From an uncultured Bacteroidales bacterium (GTDB taxonomy: Bacteria > Bacteroidota > Bacteroidia > Bacteroidales > Paludibacteraceae), in NCBI GenBank assembly GCA_946414805.1, contig CAMKPZ010000002.1, forward strand, positions 238,617 through 302,616: DNA of 64,000 nt. The letters run 5' to 3'. Shown here one piece after another: positions 51,842-58,980 of this stretch. A model generated the notes under the pieces. The model saw nothing but the letters and a program-made list of their open reading frames with translations, ran no database searches and was not told the origin of the DNA. Position 1 is the first letter of the stretch; each line of letters begins with the position of its first letter. The position numbers and the translations under genes were made by a program.

Positions 51842-54571
51842 TTACTTCTCGTCCTCAACGGCTGCCTGAGCGGCGGCGAGACGGGCGATGGGGACGCGGA
51901 AGGGTGAGCAGGAGGCGTAGTTCATGCCGACACGGGCACAGAACTTGACGCTGGAAGGCTCACCGCCGTGCTCACCGCAGATACCTGTACGGAGTCCCGG
52001 ACGAACGGCACGACCTTTCTCTACCGCCATCTTGATCAACTGACCGACGCCGTTCTGGTCGAGAACCTGGAACGGATCGACTTTCAGGATCTTCTTCTCG
52101 AGGTATGCAGGGAGGAAGGAAGCGATATCGTCACGGCTGTAACCGAAGGTCATCTGGGTCAGGTCGTTGGTACCGAAGGAGAAGTACTGAGCTTCCGTAG
52201 CGATGCGGTCGGCAGTCAGGGCTGCACGCGGAATCTCGATCATTGTACCGATCTCGAACTCTACCTCAACGCCATACTCAGCGAATACTTCCTTAGCTAC
52301 TTTTTGGATGATCTCTTTCTGCTGTTTGAGCTCATAGAGAATACCAATCAGCGGCACCATGATCTCCGGCATCGGGTTCTTGCCCTCCAGCTTCAGTTCG
52401 CAAGCGGCGGAGAGGATAGCGCGGGTCTGCATAGCGGTGATCTCCGGGAAGGTGATACCCAGACGGCAACCACGGTGACCGAGCATCGGGTTGTTCTCTG
52501 CCAACTGAGCTACACGGGTCTGGATCTCCTCAACGGAAACGCCCATCTCTTTCGCCATCTGCTCTTGTCCCTTCAGATCATGCGGTACGAACTCGTGCAA
52601 AGGCGGGTCGAGCAGACGGATGTTCACAGGCAGGCCGTCCATAGCGTCCAAGATACCCTTGAAGTCAGCCTTCTGGTACGGCAGCAGTTTAGCCAGTGCT
52701 TTCTCGCGGCCCTCGCTGTCCTTGGCGAGAATCATCTCACGCATAGCGATGATCTTCTGGTCGTCGAAGAACATGTGCTCGGTACGTGTCAGACCGATAC
52801 CCTTTGCGCCGAAAGCACGTGCAACTGCTGCGTCGTGCGGTGTATCGGCGTTGGTACGAACCTGAAGGTGTGTATATTTGTCGCAGAGATCCATGAGCGC
52901 CTTGAAGTCACCGCTGAGCTCAGCAGCCTTGGTCGGGATCTCACCTGCGTAAACCTGTCCGGTAGAACCGTTGAGAGAGATGTAATCGCCCTCTTTGTAG
53001 GTCACGCCCTCAATCTTAACGGTCTTGGCTTTGTAGTCCACCTGGATGGCGCCTGCGCCGGATACGCAGCACTTACCCATACCACGGGCAACGACAGCTG
53101 CGTGCGAGGTCATACCACCACGTGCGGTGAGAATACCCTCAGCGGCGCTCATACCTGCGAGGTCCTCGGGGCTGGTCTCGATACGAACCATGATGACCTT
53201 GTGTCCGTTCTGGTGCCACTCCTGTGCGTCGTCAGCGTGGAAGACAATCTGTCCGCACGCAGCGCCCGGAGAAGCAGGCAGACCCTGGGTGATGACTTTC
53301 GCTTTCTTGAGCGCGTCCTTGTCGAAGACAGGGTGGAGCAGTTCGTCCAGTTTCTGCGGCTCGCAGCGCATGATAGCCTCTTTCTCGCTGATGACACCCT
53401 CGCGAACGAGGTCCATAGCGATCTTCACCATGGCAGTACCGGTACGCTTGCCGTTACGGGTCTGGAGGAACCAGAGCTTGCCTTCCTGTACGGTGAACTC
53501 CATATCCTGCATGTCGCGGTAGTGGTCCTCGAGCTTCTGCTGGATGGCGTTGAGCTCCTTGTAGAGCTCCGGCATAGCCTCTTCCATAGACGGATATTTG
53601 CTTGCACGCTCTTCCTCGCTGATACCCTGGAGCGCTGCCCAACGGCGGCTGCCTTCCAATGTAATCTGCTGCGGAGTACGGATACCTGCAACCACGTCCT
53701 CACCCTGTGCGTTTACAAGGTACTCACCGTTGAAGAGGTTCTCACCCGTTGCAGCGTCACGGCTGAAGCAGACACCGGTAGCGGAGGTCTCGCCCATGTT
53801 ACCGAATACCATAGCCATTACGGAAACGGCGGTTCCCCACTCGTCAGGAATTCCTTCCATTTTACGGTAAAGGATAGCACGCTCGTTCATCCAGCTGCGG
53901 AATACGGCGCAGATAGCGCCCCAGAGCTGCTCGATAGGATCGTCCGGGAAATCTTTGCCGGTCTGCTCTTTGATAGCGGTCTTGAAACGCGCTACGAGGA
54001 GCTTCAACTCATCTACGTTGAGGTCCTTGTCCAGCTTGATACCGCGGATCTCTTTCACCTCGTCGATGATCTTCTCGAACGGGTCGATATCGGTCTTGTT
54101 CACCGGCTTCATGCCCAGTACCACGTCGCCGTACATTTGTACGAAACGGCGGTAGGAGTCATAAACGAAGTGCGGATTGTTGGTCTTGGCTACCATGCCC
54201 TCAGCTACGGTATCGTTCAGACCGAGGTTGAGGATGGTATCCATCATACCCGGCATGGACGCGCGTGCGCCCGAACGAACGGAAACAAGGAGCGGGTTCT
54301 TCGGGTCTCCGAACTTGCAGTTCATCAACTCCTCTACGTGCTTAACGGCAGCCTCTACCTCAGCGGTGAGCTCCTCCACGATCTTCTCCTGTCCTACCTG
54401 GTAGTACTCGTTGCAGACCTCCGTGGTGATGGTGAATCCGGGAGGAACGGGTACGCCTACCAAGTTCATCTCCGCGCAGTTAGCGCCCTTGCCACCAAGG
54501 AGCTCACGCATTTGCGCATTACCCTCGGCCTTACCGTTACCGAAGGTGTAAACTCTTTTCTTCTTTTCCAT
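51842..54571 (-). CDS. ppdK: Pyruvate, phosphate dikinase
   Basis: Interconverts pyruvate, ATP and phosphate with phosphoenolpyruvate, AMP and pyrophosphate in central carbon metabolism. At 909 residues it is slightly longer than the usual ~875. Landmarks are the N-terminal nucleotide-binding domain (LLGGKGANCAEM, SVRSGARASMPGMMDTILN), the phosphohistidine motif GGMTSHAAVVARG near residue 460, and the C-terminal PEP-binding barrel with FGTNDLTQMTFGYSRDD and ICGEHGGEPSS. The last residues RLAAAQAAVEDEK also survive as a fragment at 15734. The leader contains the hairpin element shared with groES. A long plus-strand frame over this gene is an antisense artefact. Confidence 0.98.
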   Translation of the reverse strand: MEKKKRVYTFGNGKAEGNAQMRELLGGKGANCAEMNLVGVPVPPGFTITTEVCNEYYQVGQEKIVEELTAEVEAAVKHVEELMNCKFGDPKNPLLVSVRSGARASMPGMMDTILNLGLNDTVAEGMVAKTNNPHFVYDSYRRFVQMYGDVVLGMKPVNKTDIDPFEKIIDEVKEIRGIKLDKDLNVDELKLLVARFKTAIKEQTGKDFPDDPIEQLWGAICAVFRSWMNERAILYRKMEGIPDEWGTAVSVMAMVFGNMGETSATGVCFSRDAATGENLFNGEYLVNAQGEDVVAGIRTPQQITLEGSRRWAALQGISEEERASKYPSMEEAMPELYKELNAIQQKLEDHYRDMQDMEFTVQEGKLWFLQTRNGKRTGTAMVKIAMDLVREGVISEKEAIMRCEPQKLDELLHPVFDKDALKKAKVITQGLPASPGAACGQIVFHADDAQEWHQNGHKVIMVRIETSPEDLAGMSAAEGILTARGGMTSHAAVVARGMGKCCVSGAGAIQVDYKAKTVKIEGVTYKEGDYISLNGSTGQVYAGEIPTKAAELSGDFKALMDLCDKYTHLQVRTNADTPHDAAVARAFGAKGIGLTRTEHMFFDDQKIIAMREMILAKDSEGREKALAKLLPYQKADFKGILDAMDGLPVNIRLLDPPLHEFVPHDLKGQEQMAKEMGVSVEEIQTRVAQLAENNPMLGHRGCRLGITFPEITAMQTRAILSAACELKLEGKNPMPEIMVPLIGILYELKQQKEIIQKVAKEVFAEYGVEVEFEIGTMIEIPRAALTADRIATEAQYFSFGTNDLTQMTFGYSRDDIASFLPAYLEKKILKVDPFQVLDQNGVGQLIKMAVEKGRAVRPGLRTGICGEHGGEPSSVKFCARVGMNYASCSPFRVPIARLAAAQAAVEDEK

Positions 54572-54618
54572 TTGGTTTAAAGTATTAATAGTGTTAGATA
54601 TTGAACATTTTTAAGGCT

Positions 54619-54683
54619 ATTTGTAAAAATCACGGAATAATATACTATGTATATTATAGGGTAGGGTGGGATACGGGATTGAC
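54619..54683 (-). promoter_or_regulatory. Shared 5'-leader hairpin element, copy 2 (ppdK)
   Basis: On the ppdK strand it starts GTCAATCCCG and ends GTGATTTTTACAAAT, as in the groES copy. The central stem is ATAATATAC/GTATATTAT (54637-54657, 3-nt loop), a different sequence from the groES stem but still paired. It lies between the ppdK promoter (54737-54730) and the ATG, so it is transcribed. Confidence 0.6.
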
Positions 54684-54729
54684 CCGACTTACCCCTTACC
54701 TGCCCCTTATTCAATCCATAATTCGGCTG

Positions 54730-54737
54730 CAAAGTTA
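54730..54737 (-). promoter_or_regulatory. ppdK promoter
   Basis: TAACTTTG followed by CAGCC on the minus strand, 159 bp before the ATG, with A/T-rich sequence upstream. Confidence 0.72.
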
Positions 54738-54808
54738 CAAAAAATTATTCATATATACAAATTTTAGTGCGATTTTTTTATAATAGTGTCTATTTCGAGG
54801 GAAGGAGA

Positions 54809-54851
54809 CTGCCAAAATGGCAGGCGAGGAGGTGTTGGCACGGGATTTGAA
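54809..54851 (+). promoter_or_regulatory. htpG promoter: palindrome plus -24/-12-like element
   Basis: CTGCCAAAATGGCAG (54809-54823), 12 bp, TGGCAC (54836-54841), GGGAT, TTGAA (54847-54851). The arrangement and spacing equal those ahead of groES, but the -12 GC is GA here. The predicted start is near 54863, directly at the CTAGG array. No TAnnTTTG box was seen between here and htpG. Confidence 0.62.
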
Positions 54852-54860
54852 GGAAAAGAG

Positions 54861-54955
54861 AGGAGGCTAGGAGAACTAGGCGGCCTAGGGGGACTAGGGG
54901 AACTAGGAAACCTAGGGCGGATAGGAGACCTAGGAGACCTAGGAAACTAGGAAGA
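54861..54955 (+). repeat. CTAGG-rich array in the htpG leader
   Basis: Nine CTAGG words in 95 bp, mostly in degenerate 9-11 bp steps such as GGAGACCTAGG and GGGGAACTAGG. One unit has ATAGG instead. The array fills the leader between the proposed start site and the htpG ATG. Confidence 0.88.
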
Positions 54956-54993
54956 ATGGGATTTTGGAAAAAACAAACAAAAACAAAAATACT

Positions 54994-56949
54994 ATGAGTA
55001 AAGGTAATATTGGGGTGACGAGTGAAAACATCTTCCCCGTGATTAAGAAATTTTTGTATTCGGATCATGAGATCTTCCTTCGCGAGTTGATCTCCAATGC
55101 CGTAGATGCGACCCAGAAACTGAAGGTGATCAGCCGTCAGCCGTCGGCAGCCAACATTCCGATGGATGACTTGCGCGTACGCGTAAGTATCAATAAGGAG
55201 AAAAAGACTCTGACGGTAAGCGACCACGGAATAGGCATGACCGCAGAAGAGGTTGACCGATATATCAACCAGATTGCATTCTCCGGCGCCGAAGAGTTCG
55301 TGAACAAATACAAAGACAAGACCGAAGCTATCATCGGCCATTTCGGACTGGGATTCTATTCCGCATTCATGGTAAGCAAGAAAGTGGAGATCTTCTCTCT
55401 GTCTTATCAGGAAGGTGCGAAGGCGGTTCACTGGAGCTGCGAAGGCGATCCGGAATACACGATGGAGGAGACCATCAAAGCAGAACGCGGAACAGATGTT
55501 GTGCTGCATATCGACGATGAGTTCAGCCAGTATCTGGAGGATGCGACGATCGAAGGACTGCTGAAGAAATACTGCAAGTTCCTGCCGGTGGAGATCGCTT
55601 TCGGCAAGAAGAAAGAATGGAAAGACGGCAAGCAGGTAGAGACCGAAGAGGAGAATATCATCAATGATACGACTCCCGCCTGGACACGCAAGCCGGCGGA
55701 TCTGAAAGACGAGGACTACGACAAGTTCTACCACGAGCTCTATCCGACCCAGATGGACGAACCGCTGTTCCATATCCATCTGAATGTCGATTACCCGTTC
55801 AACCTGACGGGAATCCTGTATTTCCCGAAGATCAAGAGCAATCTGGATGTACACCGCAACAAGATCCAACTCTATTGCAACCAGGTGTACGTGACGGACG
55901 AAGTGGAGAATATCGTGCCGGAATACCTGACGCTTCTGCACGGCGTGATCGACAGTCCGGATATTCCGCTGAACGTGAGCCGCAGTTACCTGCAGAGCGA
56001 TAACAACGTGAAGAAAATCAGCGGTTATATCACCAAGAAAGTAGCGGACAAGTTAGCCGAGATGTTCAAAAACGACCGCGAGAACTTCGAGAAGAAATGG
56101 GACGACATAAAGATGTTTATCCAGTTCGGCATGCTGACGGACGAGAAATTCTATGAGAAAGCGGTTACGTTCGCCCTTCTGAAGAATATCGAAGGCAAGT
56201 ATTTCACGCTCGACGAATACAAAGAGAAAGTGAAAGAGGCACAGACCGACAAAGACGGCAATCTGGTGCTGCTCTACACACAGGACACGGACGCCAACTA
56301 CACCTATATCGAACGCGCCAAAACCAAAGGTTACGATGTGCTGCTGATGGACGGTGAGCTGGATGTACACTCGATGAGCCAGTTTGAACAGAAAGCCGGC
56401 GACGAAGGCAAACTGCGTTTCGTACGCGTGGACAGCGACACGATCGAGAACCTGATCCGGAAAGAAGACCAGGCGAAAGATAACTATTCCGACGAGCAGA
56501 AAGAAGGTCTCCGCAAGGCTTTCGAAGCTCTGATCCCGCAAGGCGAGAAACTGAAATATTATGTTTCCTGCGAAGCGGCAGCGGCAGACGCTCTGCCTGT
56601 CTTCCTGACGCAGAACGAGTTCATGCGCCGAATGAAAGAGATGAGCGCACACCAGCAGGGAATGAGTTTCTACGGTCAGATGCCGGACAGCTACAATCTG
56701 GTGCTGAACACCGCCCATCCGCTGATCCAAGACCTGGTAGCGAAGATGACAAGCGAAGAGGTGCAGGAAGAAGTGGAGAAGAAAGACGGCGAAGAGACCA
56801 AAAAAGAGACCGTCGTTAAAACGGTCTATTCTCTGAGCGGCGAGGATGAGAAACTGAAACAACTCATCGACATCGCGCTGTTAGCTTCGGGCCAGCTGAA
56901 AGGCGAAGCACTCGCCAAATTCGTTAACCGGAGCGTGGAACTGCTGTAA
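54994..56949 (+). CDS. htpG: Molecular chaperone HtpG (Hsp90)
   Basis: The 651-residue Hsp90-family ATPase chaperone. The N-terminal GHKL fold shows ELISNAVDATQK (Asn 35, Asp 38), DHGIGM and GHFGLGFYSAFM. The middle domain has the conserved LNVSRSYLQSDNNVKKI stretch, and the C-terminal dimerisation part is complete. ATG 54994 (MSKGNIGVTSENIFP) matches the family start; a TTG 30 bp upstream is unlikely. It is divergent from ppdK, with a proposed stress promoter at 54809. The convergent aminopeptidase gene ends 3 bp after its stop. Confidence 0.98.
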   Translation: MSKGNIGVTSENIFPVIKKFLYSDHEIFLRELISNAVDATQKLKVISRQPSAANIPMDDLRVRVSINKEKKTLTVSDHGIGMTAEEVDRYINQIAFSGAEEFVNKYKDKTEAIIGHFGLGFYSAFMVSKKVEIFSLSYQEGAKAVHWSCEGDPEYTMEETIKAERGTDVVLHIDDEFSQYLEDATIEGLLKKYCKFLPVEIAFGKKKEWKDGKQVETEEENIINDTTPAWTRKPADLKDEDYDKFYHELYPTQMDEPLFHIHLNVDYPFNLTGILYFPKIKSNLDVHRNKIQLYCNQVYVTDEVENIVPEYLTLLHGVIDSPDIPLNVSRSYLQSDNNVKKISGYITKKVADKLAEMFKNDRENFEKKWDDIKMFIQFGMLTDEKFYEKAVTFALLKNIEGKYFTLDEYKEKVKEAQTDKDGNLVLLYTQDTDANYTYIERAKTKGYDVLLMDGELDVHSMSQFEQKAGDEGKLRFVRVDSDTIENLIRKEDQAKDNYSDEQKEGLRKAFEALIPQGEKLKYYVSCEAAAADALPVFLTQNEFMRRMKEMSAHQQGMSFYGQMPDSYNLVLNTAHPLIQDLVAKMTSEEVQEEVEKKDGEETKKETVVKTVYSLSGEDEKLKQLIDIALLASGQLKGEALAKFVNRSVELL

Positions 56950-56952
56950 GCG

Positions 56953-58785
56953 TCAGGCTTTTAGCGCCTCACACTTACGCGCAAGGAATTCAGCCTCGTC
57001 TGCATTGAGCAGCGGGGCTATTTCTTTGTACACGCGCTGGTGGTAAGCATTGAGCCAATCGATCTCCGTCTGTGTCATGAGCGACATCTCGATAAGCGAA
57101 GTGTCGTAGAAACAGAGGGTGAGCGTCTCAAAAGCAAGCCATTCGTCTTCCGTAGTCGCAGCTTCGGTTCGGGGGGCAGGAATGACGGTGATCAGGTTCT
57201 CCGTGCGGATACCCCATTTGCCGGTGCGGTAGATACCGGGTTCGTCGGAGACGATATGTCCGATCTCCAGCGGCGTAGGGTTGTTGTCGGTGCGCACGTT
57301 CTGCGGTCCTTCGTGGCATCCCAAGAAATGTCCGACGCCGTGTCCCGTGCCATGCCCAAAAGTAATACCTGCCTGCCACATATACTGCTTTGCTAACGCG
57401 TCAAGCTGGTTACCCCTTGTGCCGCGCGGGAAACGTGCTGTAGCAAGGGCAATATGGCCTTTGAGCACGTAGGTGTAATCGAGTTTGGCTTGCTCGGGAA
57501 CAGGTCCTCCGAGCCAGACGGTACGGGTGATATCGGTGGTGCCGTCCAGGTATTGTCCTCCGGAGTCAAGCAGCAGCATTCCTTCGGGTTTGACCTCGGC
57601 GCATTTGTCCGCTGTAGCGGCATAATGGACGATCGCTCCGTTGCCGTTATATCCTGCGATCGTGCCGAAAGATTCGTCTTTGAAATTCAGGCCTTTAGCG
57701 CGGAACTCATGCAGTTTCTCCATGAGAGACCACTCGGTAAGAGGTTCGGATGTTTGGAGGTTTGAAGGTTTGAAGGCTTCTTCCTCAAGCCATTTGAAGA
57801 AACGGGTGAGGGCTGCGCCGTCCTGACGCATAGCAATGCGTTCACCCTCCAGTTCGACGGCATTTTTCTTCGCTTTATCGACCAGAATCGGGGATTGGAT
57901 ATTGCGTTTGAGGCAGGTGTCGGGAATGGCTTCAAAGAGCGCTTCATTGACCTTCGCGCCATCGTAAAAGACCGTGCCGCTGAGGCTACGGATATAATCG
58001 AATACGGCTTCGTACGGGAGCGTATCTATATTATTGAAATCCAGATAGTTGCGCGCCGGCGAATCAAGTTTGGCAGGATCGACGAAGAGCGTACATTTAT
58101 CGTTCTCCAGAACGGCATAACTGACCACAACGGGATTGTATTCTACATCGTTACCGCGGATGTTGAGAAGCCATGCTATTTCGTCCAATGCACTGATGAG
58201 AAGAGACCAATGGTGATTGGTGACCGGTGATTGGCGATTGAGGAGATCGCGCATTCGTGCAAGTTTGCTCTCTACGGATTCTCCGGCAAAATCGGCAGAA
58301 TAGGGGTAGAGAATACTCTGCGGAATAGCGGGTCTGGATTCGGTCCAGATCGGTTTGATGAGATCGACCGATTTGAGGTTGAGCGATTTGTTCCAACGCG
58401 CAAATTCATCAACGGAGAACATCTCCGGATTGACACCTACCATGTAGTTGCCGTTCGCACCGTCGGTGTTCGCCATCTGCTCTGACAACCAATCGGTTAT
58501 AGACGGACAGTCGATGTCGGATTCCCGCATGAGTTCGATGGTTGATCCCTTCAGTTCGATACCTGCCTGGAGGTAATAACGGCTATCGGTCCAGAGAAGG
58601 GCTCTGTCCATGGTGATAACCATAGTACCGCTCTCTCCGTTAAAGCCCGAGATCCACTGCATTTCAAACCAGTGGGAAGCCATGTATTCACTTGCGTGCG
58701 GGTCGTTTCCGGGCACTACATAAGCCGACAAACCTTCTTTCTTCATCTCTGCTCTAAGAGCAGCCAAACGATCTAAAACAGTCAT
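56953..58785 (-). CDS. Xaa-Pro aminopeptidase-type M24 metallopeptidase
   Basis: A 610-residue protein of the long eukaryotic-like aminopeptidase P form: two creatinase-like N-terminal domains and a C-terminal pita-bread catalytic domain. Metal-ligand motifs are LLLDSGGQYLDGTTDITRT, GHGTGHGVGHFLGCHEG, SDEPGIY and IRTENL. It removes N-terminal residues preceding proline. ATG 58785 (MTVLDRLAALRAEMKKEG) is chosen; the frame is open upstream but crosses the promoter. Two repeat-coded insertions are notable: heptamers giving NRQSPVTNHH (58207-58241) and octamers giving FKPSNLQTSEP (57741-57780). Confidence 0.93.
   Translation of the reverse strand: MTVLDRLAALRAEMKKEGLSAYVVPGNDPHASEYMASHWFEMQWISGFNGESGTMVITMDRALLWTDSRYYLQAGIELKGSTIELMRESDIDCPSITDWLSEQMANTDGANGNYMVGVNPEMFSVDEFARWNKSLNLKSVDLIKPIWTESRPAIPQSILYPYSADFAGESVESKLARMRDLLNRQSPVTNHHWSLLISALDEIAWLLNIRGNDVEYNPVVVSYAVLENDKCTLFVDPAKLDSPARNYLDFNNIDTLPYEAVFDYIRSLSGTVFYDGAKVNEALFEAIPDTCLKRNIQSPILVDKAKKNAVELEGERIAMRQDGAALTRFFKWLEEEAFKPSNLQTSEPLTEWSLMEKLHEFRAKGLNFKDESFGTIAGYNGNGAIVHYAATADKCAEVKPEGMLLLDSGGQYLDGTTDITRTVWLGGPVPEQAKLDYTYVLKGHIALATARFPRGTRGNQLDALAKQYMWQAGITFGHGTGHGVGHFLGCHEGPQNVRTDNNPTPLEIGHIVSDEPGIYRTGKWGIRTENLITVIPAPRTEAATTEDEWLAFETLTLCFYDTSLIEMSLMTQTEIDWLNAYHQRVYKEIAPLLNADEAEFLARKCEALKA
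57741..57780. repeat. Five 8-bp tandem units inside the M24 peptidase gene
   Basis: GAGGTTCG, GATGTTTG, GAGGTTTG, AAGGTTTG and AAGGCTTC on the plus strand encode a variable loop in the minus-strand gene. Confidence 0.82.
58207..58241. repeat. Five CCAATCA-type heptamers inside the M24 peptidase gene
   Basis: Plus-strand units CCAATGG, TGATTGG, TGACCGG, TGATTGG and CGATTGA; the reverse complement contains CCAATCA and CCGGTCA. This is the same family as the arrays in the glycan locus 30 kb away, but in a housekeeping gene. Confidence 0.88.
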
Positions 58786-58804
58786 AGTAATCCAAAATTT
58801 TGTG

Positions 58805-58924
58805 CAAAAATACGAATTTTCTGTCAGACAAACAAGAAAAAGGGCAAAAATCATACAAAGAAAAGGTCCAATTAGAAAAAATACGTGATTTATTTGCATA
58901 TATGCAAAAAAAATGCTACCTTTG
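58805..58924. promoter_or_regulatory. Divergent promoters: M24 peptidase and CE8 protein
   Basis: Minus-strand TATTTTTG (58812-58805) lies ahead of the peptidase. Plus-strand TACCTTTG (58917-58924), with TTTGCATATATGC upstream, lies 57 bp before the ATG at 58981. Confidence 0.72.
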
Positions 58925-58980
58925 CACCCGCAAATTTTATAGGTTGCCAAAATCATCAATAAACTCAAATATTAATCACA

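Noticed and set aside
51968-54580. Plus-strand frame of 870 codons opposite ppdK
   Set aside because: It mirrors the codon structure of the conserved ppdK gene. No domain, start signal or promoter supports it.
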